Positions 52,359-62,672 of a DNA stretch of 64,000 nucleotides are shown piece after piece. Below the pieces are notes generated by a model. It did no database searches. It was not told where the DNA came from and was given only the letters and a program-made list of their open reading frames with translations. Both the position numbers and the translations under genes were made by a program. Within the stretch, counting starts at the first letter, position 1. Each line of letters starts with the position of its first letter. The stretch is from Phaeosaccion multiseriatum. Its lineage: Eukaryota; Ochrophyta, other classes. The stretch is taken from NCBI GenBank assembly GCA_965112735.1, contig OZ218959.1, forward strand, positions 682,001 through 746,000. The letters are read 5' to 3'.

Positions 52359-55300
52359 TCCTCCTCACCCTCAACCTCCTGCTCATCCTCCTATCGTACT
52401 TCTTCTCCTCCTCCTCGTCCTTCTCCCCCTCCTCCTCCTGATCCTCTTCCTCCTCCTCCATCTCTTTCCCCCTCCTCCTCCTCCTCCTCCTCCTCCTCCT
52501 CCTCCTCCTCCTCCTCCTCCTCCTCCTCCTCCTCCGCCTCTTACTTCGTCTTCTCCTCTTCTTCCTACTCTCACTCCTCCTCCTACTCCTTCACCTCGTC
52601 CTCCAGCTCCTCTTCCTCCTCCTCCACCTCCTTCTCCTCCTCCTCCTCTTTCTTCTTCTTCTCCTCCCCCTTCTCCTCCTCCCCCTCCTCCTCCTATTCC
52701 TTCTCCTCCTCCTGCTCCTCCTCCTCCTCCTCCACCACCACCTCCTTCTCCTCGTCCTCCTCCTCCTCCTCTCCTTTCATCTTCTCGTCCTCTTCCTCCT
52801 CTCCCTCAACCTCCTGCTCATCCTCCTATCGTACTTCTTCTCCTCCTCCTCGTCCTTCTCCCCCTCCTCCTCCTGATCCTCTTCCTCCTCCTCCATTTCT
52901 TCCCCCCCCCCCTCCTCCTCCTCCTCCTCCTCCTCCTCCTCCTCCTCCTCCTCCTCCTCCTCCGCCTCTTACTTCGTCTTCTCCTCTTCTTCCTACTCTC
53001 ACTCCTCCTCCACCTCCTCCTCTCCTTCCTCCTGCACCTCCTCCTCCTCCTCCTCCTCCTCCTCCTCCTCCTCCTCCTCTTACTTCGTCTTCTCCTCTTC
53101 TTCCTACTCTCACTCCTTCTCCACCTCCTCCTCTCCTTCCTCCTGCCCCTCCTCCTCCTCCCCCTTCCTTGTCTCCTCCTCCTCTTCCTCCTCCTCCTCC
53201 TCCTCCTCCTCCTCCTCCTCCTCCTCCTCCTCCTCCTCCTCCTCCTCCACCTCCCCCTCGGCCTCCTCCTCCCCCTCCTCCTCCGCCTCCTCCTCCTCCC
53301 CCTACTCCTCCACCTCCTCCTCCTCTTATCCTCCTCCTCCTCCTCCTCCTCCTCCTCCTCCTCCTCCTCCTCCGCCTCCTACTTCGTCTTCTCCTCTTCT
53401 TCCTACTCTCACTCCTCCTCCACCTCCTCCTCTCCTTCCTCCTGCACCTCCTCCTCCTCCTCCTCCTCCTCCTCCTCCTCCTCCTCCTCCTCTTACTTCG
53501 TCTTCTCCTCTTCTTCCTACTCTCACTCCTTCTCCACCTCCTCCTCTCCTTCCTCCTGCCCCTCCTCCTCCTCCCCCTTCCTTGTCTCCTCCTCCTCTTC
53601 CTCCTCCTCCTCCTCCTCCTCCTCCTCCTCCTCCTCCTCCTCCTCCTCCTCCTCCTCCTCCACCTCCCCCTCGGCCTCCTCCTCCCCCTCCTCCTCCGCC
53701 TCCTCCTCCTCCCCCTACTCCTCCACCTCCTCCTCCTCTTACTCCTCCTCCTCCTCCTCCTCCTCCTCCTCCTCCTCCTCCGCCTCCTACTTCGTCTTCT
53801 CCTCTTCTTCCTACTCTCACTCCTCCTCCACCTCCTCCTCTCCTTCCTCCTCCTCCTCCTCCTGTTCCTCCTCCCCCTTCCTTGTCTCCTCCTCCCATTA
53901 CTCCTCCTCCTCCTCCTCCTCCTCCTCCTCCTCCTCCTCCTCCGCCTCCTACTTCGTCTTCTCCTCTTCTTCCTACTCTCACTCCTCCTCCACCTCCTCC
54001 TCTCCTTCCTCCTGCCCCTCCTCCTCCTCCCCCTTCCTTGTCTCCTCCTCCTCTTCCTCCTCCTCCTTCCCTCCTCCTCCTCCTCCTCCTCCTCCTCCAC
54101 CTCCACCTCGTCCTCCTCCTCTTCCTCCTCCTCCGCCTCCTCCTCCTCCCCCTACTCCTCCACCTCGTCCTCCTCCTCCTCCTCCTCCTCCTCCTCCTCC
54201 TCCTCCTCCTCCTCCTTCTCCTCCTCCTCCTCCTCTTTCAACTTCTTCTCCTCCCCCTTCTCCTCCTCCCTCTTCTCCCTTACCTCCTCCTCCTCGTCCT
54301 CCCCCGCCTCCTCCTCCTCCTCCTACTCCTCCACCTCGTCCTCCAACTCCTCTTCCTCCTCCTCCACCTCCTTCTCCTCCTCCTCCTCTTTCTTCTTCTT
54401 CTCCTCCCCCTTCTCCTCCTCCCCCACCTCCTCCTCTTCCTTCTCCTCCTCCTGCACCTCCTCCTCCTCCTCCACCACCACCTCCTTCTCCTCGTCCTCC
54501 TCCTCCTCTCCTTTCATCTTCTCGTCCTCTTCCTCCTCACCCTCAACCTCCTGCTCATCCTCCTATCGTACTTCTTCTCCTCCTCCTCGTCCTTCTCCCC
54601 CTCCTCCTCCTGATCCTCTTCCTCCTCCTCCATCTCTTTCCCCCTCCTCCTCCTCCTCCTCCTCCTCCTCCTCCTCCTCCTCCTCCTCCTCCTCCTCCTC
54701 CTCCTCCTCCTCCGCCTCTTACTTCGTCTTCTCCTCTTCTTCCTACTCTCACTCCTCCTCCTACTCCTTCACCTCGTCCTCCAGCTCCTCTTCCTCCTCC
54801 TCCACCTCCTTCTCCTCCTCCTCCTCTTTCTTCTTCTTCTCCTCCCCCTTCTCCTCCTCCCCCTCCTCCTCCTATTCCTTCTCCTCCTCCTGCTCCTCCT
54901 CCTCCTCCTCCACCACCACCTCCTTCTCCTCGTCCTCCTCCTCCTCCTCTCCTTTCATCTTCTCGTCCTCTTCCTCCTCTCCCTCAACCTCCTGCTCATC
55001 CTCCTATCGTACTTCTTCTCCTCCTCCTCGTCCTTCTCCCCCTCCTCCTCCTGATCCTCTTCCTCCTCCTCCATTTCTTCCCCCCTCCTCCTCCTCCTCC
55101 TCCTCCTCCTCCTCCTCCTCCTCCTCCTCCTCCTCCTCCTCCGCCTCTTACTTCGTCTTCTCCTCTTCTTCCTACTCTCACTCCTCCTCCACCTCCTCCT
55201 CTCCTTCCTCCTGCACCTCCTCCTCCCCCTTCCTTGTCTCCTCCTCCTCTTCCTCCTCCTCCTCCTCCTCCTCCTCCTCCTCCTCCTCCACCTCCTCCTC

Positions 55301-57117
55301 GTCCTCCTCCTCTACCTCCTCCTCCTCCTCCTCCTCCTCCCCCTACTCCTCCCCCTCCTCCTCCTCTTCCTCCTCCTCCTCCTCCTCCTCCTCCTCCTCC
55401 TCCTCCTCCTCCTCCTCCTCCTCCTCCTCCTCCTCCTCCTCCTTCCCCTCCTCCTCCTCTTCCAACTTCTTCTCCGCCCCCTTCTCGTCCTCCCTCTTCT
55501 CCCTTACCTCCTCCTCCTCGTCCTCCTCCGCCTCCTCCTCCTCCTCCTCCTCCTACTCCTCCACCTCCTCCGCCAACTCCTCTTTCTCCTCCTCCTCCTC
55601 CTCCTCCTCCTCCTCCTCCTCCTTCTCCCCCTCCTCCTCCTCATCCTCTTCCTCCTCCACCTCCTTCTCCGCGCACTCCTCTCCCTCCTCCCGCTTCTCC
55701 TCCTTTCCCTCTCCTCACCCACATCCTCCTCTCCTTCCTTCTCCCCCTACTCCTCCTGCTACTCTTCCTCCTCCTGTCCCTCCTCCTCCTCCTCCTCCTC
55801 CTCCTACTGCTGCTGCACCTTCTCCTCCTGCTACTCTTCCTCCTCCTGTCCCTCCTCCTCCTGTCCCTCCTCCTCCTCCTCCTCCTCTTCCTCCTCCCGT
55901 CCCTCCTTCTCCTCCTCCTACTACTACTACTGCTGCTCCTTCTCCTCCTCCTCCTCCTCCTCCTCCTCCTCCTCCTCCTCCTCCTCCTCCTCCTCCTCCT
56001 CCTCCTCCTCCTCCTCCCCCTCCTCCTCCTCCTTCGTCCTCCTCCTCCTCTTTCTCCTACTCCTCCTCCTCCTCCTCCTCCCCCTCCTCCTTCTCCTCCT
56101 CCTTCTCCTCCTCCTCCTCCTCCTCCTCCTACTCCTTCTCCTCCTCCTCCTCCTTCTCCTCCTCCTCTTCCTCCTGCTCCTCCTGCTCCTCCTCCTCCTC
56201 CTCCTCCTCCTCCCCCTCCTCCTCCTCCTCCTTCTCCCCCTCCTCCTTCTCCTGCTCCTCCTCCTCTTCCACCTCCTTCTCCTCCTCCTCCTCCTCCTCT
56301 CCCTGCGTCTTCTCGTCCTCGTCCTCCTCCTCCTGGTCCTCCTCCTCCACCTCCTCCTCCTCCTTTTAGTCCTCCTCCTCCTCCTCCTCCTCCTCCTAGT
56401 CCTCCTCTTCCTCCTCCTCCTCCTCCTAGTCCTCCTCCTCCTCTTCCTCATCCTCCACCTCCTCCTCCTCCTCCTCCTCGTTCTTCTTCTTCTCCTCCCC
56501 CTTCTCCTCCTCCCCCTCTTCCTCCTCTTCCTCCTCCTCCTCCTCCTCCTCCTCCTCCTTCTCCCCCTCCTCCTCCTCCTGCTCCTCCGCCTCCACCTCC
56601 TGCTCCTCCTCCTCCACCTCCTTCTCCTCGTCCTCCACCTCCTCTCCCTTCGTCTTCTCGTCCTCTTCCTCCTGTCACTCTACCTCCTTCTCATCCTCCT
56701 ATCCTACTTCTTCTCCTCCTCCTCGTCCTTCTCCCCCTCCTCCTCCTGATCCTCTTCCTCCTCCTCCACCTCTTCCCCCCTCTCCTCCTCCTCCTCCTCC
56801 TCCTCCTCCTCCTCCTCCCCCTCCTCCTCCTCATCCTCTTCCTCCTCCACCTCCTTCTCCTCGTCCTCCTCTCCCTCCTCCCGCTTCTCCTCCTCTCCCT
56901 CTCCTCACCCACATCCTCCTCTCCTTCCTTCTCCCCCTCCTCCTCCTGCTACTCTTCCTCCTCCTGTCCCTCCTCCTCCTCCTACTACTACTACTACTAC
57001 TACTGCTGCTCCTTCTCCTCCTGCTACTCTTCCTCCTCCTGTCCCTCCTCCTCCTCCTCCTCCTCCTCCTCCTCCACCTCCTCCTCCTCCTCCTAGTCCT
57101 CCTCTTTCTCCTCCTCC

Positions 57118-57400
57118 CCCGCCTTCTTACATGCCTGTCAGTTAAGGTCGATCCTTCCCCCCCCTCCGAAAACTCCTCCGAAAACCTTGGGGGGGTAACT
57201 ACCTAGGATTTCTCCCACACCGAGCCCGTTACCTCGAATTTCAGTGTCATGGCCAACTTTCGCCCTCGGAAATTTTCTCACCATCCTCAGAATCGAACCC
57301 CGTCTGGGCATGTAAGAAAGCATCCTTTTGCTAGGCTGGCAGCTACCCCCTTGAATATTCAGTGGATAGCTGCCAGCCTAGCAAAAGGATGCCTTCTTAC
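57118..57400. other. Second non-CCT island with nested inverted repeats
   Basis: About 280 bp of ordinary sequence is embedded in the CCT tract. TTCTTACATGCC (57124-57135) and its exact complement GGCATGTAAGAA (57307-57318) bound a roughly 195-bp segment, like terminal inverted repeats of a small non-autonomous element. Overlapping its right end, 57312-57345 and 57367-57400 form a 34-bp inverted repeat with one mismatch and a 21-nt loop. No gene is visible. Confidence 0.75.
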
Positions 57401-58102
57401 ACCTCCTCCTCCTCCTCCTCCTCCTCCTCCTCCTTCTCCTCCTACTTCTCCTCCTCCTTCTCCTCCTCCTCCTCCTTCTCCTCCTCCTTCTCCTTCTCCT
57501 CCTCCTCCTCCTGCTCCACCTCCTCCTCCTCCTCCTCCTCCTCCTCCTCCTCCTCCTCCTCCTCCTCCTCCTCTTTCTCCCCCTCCTCCTCCTGCTCCTC
57601 CTCCTCCTCCCCCTCCTTCTCCTCGTCCTCCTCCTCCTCTCCCTTCGTCTTCTCGTCCTCTTCCTCCTCTCACTCAACCTCCTCCTCATCCTCTTATCCT
57701 ACTTCTTCTCTTCCTCCTCTTCCTCCCCCTCCTCCTCCTCCTCCTCCTCCTCCTCCTCCTCCTCCTCCTCCTGCTCCTCCTCCTTCTCCTCCTCCTGCTC
57801 CTCCTCCTGCTCTTCCTCCTCCTGCTACTCCTGCTCCTCCTCCTCCTCCTCCTCCTCCTCCTGCTCTTCCTCCTCCTCCTCCTGGTCCTCCTGCTCTTCT
57901 TCCTCCTAATCCTCGTCCTCCCGCTCTTCCTCCTCCTCCACTCCTCCTCTCCATCCTCCTGCCCCTCCTCCTCCTCCCCTTTCTTAGTCTTCTCCTCCAC
58001 CTCCTCCTCCTCTCCTCCTCCTCCTCCTCCTCCTCCTCCTCCTCTTCCTCTTCCTCCTCCTCCTCCTCCTCCTCCTCCTCCTCCTCCTCCGTCTCCTCCT
58101 CC
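57401..58102 (+). repeat. (CCT/TCC)n megasatellite, terminal segment
   Basis: The same polypyrimidine triplet composition continues for about 0.7 kb after the island, with CTCAACCTCCTCATCC and CTGCTC interruptions. It stops abruptly where the TGAGCCACC element begins. Confidence 0.93.
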
Positions 58103-58312
58103 TGAGCCACCTGAGATGTGGGACAGACCACACACCCCAGACAACCAACAAGCAAGGGGTTCTTATCCTATGTTGAGCGTGTATTTGCTTTCCTTATCAA
58201 TCTCACTTCCTTATCTATCCTCCTCCTGCGACATGCCGTTCATATGAGGCGTACGTTCCCCAACTGGCGACAATCCGGATTCGAACATACCAAACACCTT
58301 TGAGACTCCACA
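58103..58312 (+). repeat. 210-bp dispersed element, copy 1 (TG...CA ends)
   Basis: It runs from TGAGCCACCTGAGATG to TTTGAGACTCCACA, so it begins TG and ends CA as long terminal repeats do. It contains a short TCCTCCTCCT motif and GATTCGAAC. Its left end abuts the CCT tract directly. A further 313 bp (58313-58625) continues the element and recurs in inverted orientation at 62673-63006. Confidence 0.85.
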
Positions 58313-58625
58313 ACTTCCCCCCCCCAAGGCCGAGGCCAACCAGCCAAGGACTGAGAAAACTGTGGGGCGAAAAGGAGCAGCTCACACACAAACCTCTAAT
58401 AGAACTATAGCAAACCAATGGGGAAAGAAACAAAGTCCAAAACCCCATGCATCTAGCAGCAAGCAAAGCAGCAAAGCATCAACTTCTTCAGCAAACAAAA
58501 GAAAATAACTGTGTACAACACCAAAAAGAAAAAAATGAGAACAACCACATACTAACCGACCCGTACCCGTTGTGCACACAGCGAGCTGAAGCATGAATAC
58601 CGATCAATGCCAACCCCCCAAGTCG

Positions 58626-58982
58626 TAGCGCCAGCAGTGTTGCCTCCAAAAGAAATCAAGCTCTCGAGCTCCAGAAGAGTTGATCAGACCCTTCGCAATA
58701 AGCAGCAGTAGCAGTAGCAGCAATCCCATAAATAAAGCAAACCAAATCCCAAATGCGTGCAGCGAATCCTCGTCTCAATGTGTGTCATCAAAGGACGGCA
58801 ATACCTCCAAACAAAGCCACAAGCAGAGCAGCATAATCCAATTTCCATAGCAAGCACCAAGTAACCAGCTCCAGCAGCATCCATGCGGCATATACAATGC
58901 AAAAACACTATGCAATCCGCTGGCAAGGCTAGCATAAGCAGCAAAGCGCGTCGAATCCAGCAAATTCAAATTCTTTTCGGAA
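58626..58982. other. Repeat-derived spacer, no gene
   Basis: A/C-rich sequence with short minus-strand open frames. The right part (from about 58914) is homologous to plus-strand 63395-63470. It is probably part of a transposon body. No recognisable domain. Confidence 0.5.
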
Positions 58983-59222
58983 TCACAGATCCAAAAATGT
59001 CCATATAACCAACCCCTGTAGAAAAGCCGAAAATGCCCTCACAGAAGCACTCATGTTTTCCACTCCAAGCTCCTCGAACATCAGCTCGTAGAAGCTATCC
59101 TTCAGCATACGCCGTACCAAGACCACTCCGCTGCGATTCCAATCATCCGCCGCGAACTTCCGCTGTACCAGCTGAACAATACAACGAATGCAAAACACCT
59201 CGGTGCTGCGGTCCCGAAAAAC
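58983..59222 (-). pseudogene. Fragment of an unidentified transposon ORF, copy 1
   Basis: The minus-strand frame reads FAADDWNRSGVVLVRR, then FYELMFEELG and MSASVRAFSAFLQGL, to a stop at 58983. A second copy on the plus strand (63218-63392) encodes nearly the same peptide with mostly conservative differences. I do not recognise the family. Confidence 0.55.
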
Positions 59223-59231
59223 GAACAAAGT

Positions 59232-59328
59232 TGAGCCACCTGAGATGTGGGACAGACCACACACCCCAGACAACCAACAAGCAAGGGGTTCTTATCCTAT
59301 GTTGAGCGTGTATTTGCTTTCCTTATCA
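59232..59328 (+). repeat. 210-bp dispersed element, copy 2, truncated
   Basis: The first 97 bp match copy 1, then the sequence switches at 59329 to the 221-bp repeat. The junction looks like an insertion or recombination point. Confidence 0.85.
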
Positions 59329-59549
59329 TTCTCGCAGTCGTTGCGCTCCATCCAAACCGGGTACCCATTGAGAGGCCTCGCTCCTCCACATTCAGTCGTC
59401 GCCAATGCTGGGGGATAAACTTTTCATTAAGAGTGCAGTCCTGTGGGGGACTCACCTCGAGGCACATAGTGTCTCCGGGGTGTCGCTCCCCTGACGGGGG
59501 CGAGCACGGGCCTTTGGGGGCAGCGGTTCCTCTGAACCGCTCATCCCCC
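59329..59549 (+). repeat. 221-bp direct repeat, copy 1 (retroelement-associated)
   Basis: Apparently identical to 60347-60567, an offset of 1,018 bp. It runs from TTCTCGCAGTCG to TCATCCCCC and contains the hairpin AGCGGTTC-CTCT-GAACCGCT. Probably part of the split terminal repeats of the retroelement at 60.6-62.5 kb. Confidence 0.9.
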
Positions 59550-59624
59550 TTAACTACTGAGTATCTAACTACTAAGTACTAAAACTACTCTAGATGGGTG
59601 CGTGGGTGGAAAAGAAAAAACCTT

Positions 59625-59836
59625 TGAGCTACCTGGAATGTGAGACAGACCACACACCCCAGACAACCAACAAGCAAAGGGAGTCTTATCCTATGTTGAG
59701 CGTGTATTAGCTTTCCTTCTTCTATCTCACTTTCCTATCTATCCTCCTCCTGCGACATGCCGTTCATAGGAGGTGCGCATTCCCCAACTGGCGACAATCC
59801 GGATTCGAACATACCAAACACCTTTGAGACTCCACA
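59625..59836 (+). repeat. 210-bp dispersed element, copy 3
   Basis: Full length, from TGAGCTACCTGG to GAGACTCCACA, with more substitutions than copies 1 and 5. Confidence 0.85.
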
Positions 59837-60346
59837 CCTTTGGCTAGACGAGAGCACCATCTTGCTAGCGGGTCAGGCCAAGGTTCTCAAACTTCTACTA
59901 GATGCGTGTGCGTAGCGCAAGCCCTTGCGACAGTTAGCATTGGGGGCACCTCTTGTGTTTGCGACAGTAAGCATGACACAAGTAAGCACACAGCATCCTC
60001 ACCCTCACAAGGGAAGCAGTCGGGCCCTACTGCAATCCTTGCTTTCCTACACCACAGTCTCTACTCTCCTCCCTGCTTGCACACACCCCCGCGTACCTGC
60101 TCTCGATCTCCTTCAATCACGGTAGGGTGGCGAGTACAGCAGGGCTCCTCCTCTTCTGAGCTCCTCGAGCAGCAGAAAACACTGCTTCCATCTGCTACCA
60201 TATATATTTCTATCCTAAAAACCCCCCTCGGGGTCCACACACGCACCCACGCTCCACACCCTACCCCTCGGCTCTCAAGACCCTGTTTATCCGTCGACTC
60301 CACTCTGCGAGAACGGAACTTCCGTGGCTTCGCTGCTGAAGCAGCG
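59837..60346. other. Spacer between the two 221-bp repeats
   Basis: No gene. Near the right end CTGCGAGAACG (60304-60314) and CGTTCTCGCAG (60345-60355) form an exact 11-bp inverted pair enclosing CGCTGCTGAAGCAGCG, so a nested hairpin sits at the edge of the second 221-bp repeat. Confidence 0.6.
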
Positions 60347-60567
60347 TTCTCGCAGTCGTTGCGCTCCATCCAAACCGGGTACCCATTGAGAGGCCTCGCT
60401 CCTCCACATTCAGTCGTCGCCAATGCTGGGGGATAAACTTTTCATTAAGAGTGCAGTCCTGTGGGGGACTCACCTCGAGGCACATAGTGTCTCCGGGGTG
60501 TCGCTCCCCTGACGGGGGCGAGCACGGGCCTTTGGGGGCAGCGGTTCCTCTGAACCGCTCATCCCCC
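60347..60567 (+). repeat. 221-bp direct repeat, copy 2
   Basis: Matches 59329-59549 over its whole length and ends 16 bp from the recombinase stop codon, as expected for the 3' terminal region of the element. Confidence 0.9.
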
Positions 60568-60582
60568 ATTCACCCAAAGTCC

Positions 60583-61620
60583 TCAGGGCGCTGCCGTGTC
60601 GGCATGCAGCATGCGCCCTGCCCAGCCCAGAGCCTCCTCCACTGTGCGGTGCGCGTACTGAAAGGCTGTGGCCGAAGCCCACCTGCCCCAGAACTGCAGG
60701 AGTCGCCAGTCAGCGCCACTTGCTGCCAAGGCCGTAGCCCCACCGCTCCGCAGGGAGTGGGACGAGATGCGTGCTGGATCCCTACCAATCTGCTGAGCTC
60801 CCCTCTTCAGTGCCTTGCTGACTTGGTGGGAGGTGACGCACTTCCTCCTCCCCACCTCGTCCACATAGGAGGAAAGAAGGGCACTACCCCCTGCTGCCTC
60901 CCGTTCCTGCTCCGTTCGTCGGTAGTGGCAGCGCACCGCCTCCAGGGCAGCCTCCACTGGACACAAGTCGACAACACCCGTCCGCTCATGTGTCCGCACT
61001 TCTCCTCTCCTGAAGGTGTCAGTCTTGCTACCAGTGAAGACGAGAGTGACGCGGCACAGCTCCACTCCCTCCTTAATCGCGGCAAGCGCCTCTTACCCTG
61101 TGTAGCTCCGACTCGCTCTATCTGCGAAGGTAACATCATGATGAGTGAGAATGTAGTCTTCGTCTGTCTCTCCACTCACACTGTTCGGGGCGAACTCGCT
61201 CACTCGCATGAGAAAGAACCACCCCAGGAGGATGAGGGCCCCTAACATGTGCCCTCTCTCCCCCTCCCCTCGCAGCTCCCGTCTGGTGCTGCGGAGAATA
61301 TCCACGTCTACTGGCAGCTGCTGTACGCTGTCTCCGTCCTCCAGCCTGTAGCTCCGAAGGAGCAGGTGGACCTGCCTCCCGACTGCAGGCCCCTTGAGCC
61401 CCTCCCGCGAGAAGAGGTCATTCACCCCTGGGCCCTTGCCCCTCAGAGTGGCCGCACTGTTGCCCCGCTCCTCTCGGCACCACGCTACGAACGCCATGAA
61501 CACCTCCGCATTGCGGGGGTCGTCGTCTCCGAACAGTTACACGGGAACTCCTGCTAGACCGCAGAAATCAGCCCACTGACGCTGGACCGTCGCGTAGCGA
61601 CGAACGGTTGCAGGCCTGAG
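60583..61620 (-). pseudogene. Tyrosine recombinase of the DIRS-like element, interrupted
   Basis: In one minus-strand frame the core-binding region (RRYATVQRQWADFCG, then DDDPRNAEVFMAFVAWC) is followed by the catalytic part. FFLMRVSEF carries the first Arg, LVFTGSKTD the hairpin Lys, SSHSLRSGG the His-x-x-Arg, FWGRW the Trp in the His/Trp position and FQYAH the Tyr nucleophile. All catalytic positions are present, but TAA codons at 61537-61539 and 61093-61095 break the frame. Such enzymes join the circular cDNA into DNA without target-site duplication. The N-terminal part overlaps the RNase H frame. Confidence 0.82.
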
Positions 61621-62510
61621 ACCGCTCGCTGCGGCTCCCCACGCAAGGTTGCGAAAACGGACTCCATAATCGTTGAGTTGGGCTCCAGCTGCTGCCACTC
61701 CGTCAGCGGCTGAAACATGGGAGAGATGGGAGAAAGGTGGTCAGTACCGATGAGATAATCGAGGGAGTGGCGGCTGAGGCCGTCGGGGATGATGTTCTTC
61801 GCCCCTTCGACGTGCTCGACGTTGAGGCTGCACTGCGCTCCGATCTCCAGAAGGCCCACTAGTCCTGCCAGACCATTGGAAATGTCACTGTTGGCCGCTC
61901 CCTGGTGCTCAATCCACGAGAGGGAGCTGGTGTTGTCCCCTCTGACCAAGACGCCAGCGAGACAGAAGCAGGCTGGGTCGTGCAGCCAAAAAGTGCAGAT
62001 GCCCACCACAATCACTGCCATCTCGAGGTCGTTGATGGAGATAAGCTGTGGTGACGCCTGGTGAGCAGCCCGTACCTCGGGAGGCCACTCCCACTGCGCG
62101 AAAAGTCCTGCAGCCTCCCACACAATGCCTCCCCCCCTGATAGCCCCCTCTGAGTCCACCCACACTGCTGCATCTCCATCCAATACGATATCCGGGACTC
62201 GCTTCACCATCAATTCCAAAGGGCGGACCAAGACGGAGGGATCTTTCACCCCCCAATCTAGAAGATCCCGCCACCGTTGCAGGTCGAAATGCGCTTGAGA
62301 GGAGAGCGTGATGCGAGCGTGGGGCGACAAGCCGCAGTGCCGAGTGAGGTTGGTGAGCTGGCGGAGCATGTAGCGACCGGGTCCTACGCAGTAGCTCATG
62401 CTCCGGAGTTTCCCGATGACAGACTGGAGCTCCTTCAGCGAGCAAAAATGGCGCTCGGGCCCCCACTCCGCCAAAAGAAGCTGCAGCTCCTCCAGCTTAT
62501 CGGGGCGGAG
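61554..62510 (-). pseudogene. RT thumb/connection and RNase H remnant of the DIRS-like element
   Basis: The minus-strand frame is open from the 62510 breakpoint to 61554. SLKELQSVIGKLRSM with GRYMLRQL resembles the region after the reverse-transcriptase palm in DIRS and Ty3-like elements. Then come LDGDAAVWVDSEGAIRGGGI, SINDLEMAVIVV, VRGDNTSSLSWI and VEHVEGAKNIIPDGLSR, the Asp/Glu/Asp/His-Asp pattern of an RNase H fold. The palm with its Asp-Asp motif is absent because the element is truncated. Confidence 0.8.
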
Positions 62511-62672
62511 AGCAAGGGGTTCATATCCTATGTTGAGCGTGTATTTGCTTTCCTTATCAATCTCACTTCGTTATCTATCCTCCTCCTGCGACATGCCGTT
62601 CATATGAGGCGTACGTTCCCCAACTGGCGACAATCCGGATTCGAACATACCAAACACCTTTGAGACTCCACA
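62511..62672 (+). repeat. 210-bp dispersed element, copy 4, 5'-truncated
   Basis: It begins at AGCAAGGGGTT and ends GAGACTCCACA. It interrupts the retroelement's RT frame on its left side and joins the inverted copy on its right. Confidence 0.88.

Larger units (their letters stand above)
39666..57117 (+). repeat. (CCT/TCC)n polypyrimidine megasatellite, right block
   Basis: About 17.4 kb with a different higher-order vocabulary. CTTCGTCTTCTCCTC with a following TTCTTCCTACTCTC appears about 25 times from 40.6 to 55.2 kb and not in the left block. TATCGTAC appears near 46.97, 48.86, 49.29, 52.39, 52.83, 54.57 and 55.01 kb. The CTCAAACGGTTCC marker, shared with the left block, lies near 40.09, 41.93, 44.46, 50.31 and 52.16 kb. 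Segments 40.09-41.93 and 50.31-52.16 kb are near copies, as are stretches of 48.8-50.0, 52.4-54.0 and 54.5-55.2 kb. From about 55.7 kb, ACT triplets and C-runs become commoner. No gene is supportable. Confidence 0.96.
59329..62510 (-). mobile_element. Degenerate DIRS/Ngaro-type tyrosine-recombinase retrotransposon
   Basis: On the minus strand an RT/RNase H remnant (to 61554) is followed by an overlapping tyrosine recombinase (to 60583) and then by two 221-bp direct repeats with hairpins. This order and the lack of an integrase-type ending are typical of DIRS-like elements. The 5' end is cut at 62510, where the 210-bp element starts, so the reverse-transcriptase palm is missing. In-frame stops break the recombinase. 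Confidence 0.75.

Noticed and set aside
47889-56369. 2,826-codon open frame crossing the N run
   Set aside because: Same triplet effect; it also reads through 100 unknown bases.
58262-58300. tRNA/SINE B-box-like GTTCGAATCC on the minus strand of the 210-bp element
   Set aside because: The flanking bases do not form a T-arm and no A box lies at proper spacing, so a tRNA or tRNA-derived SINE is not supported.
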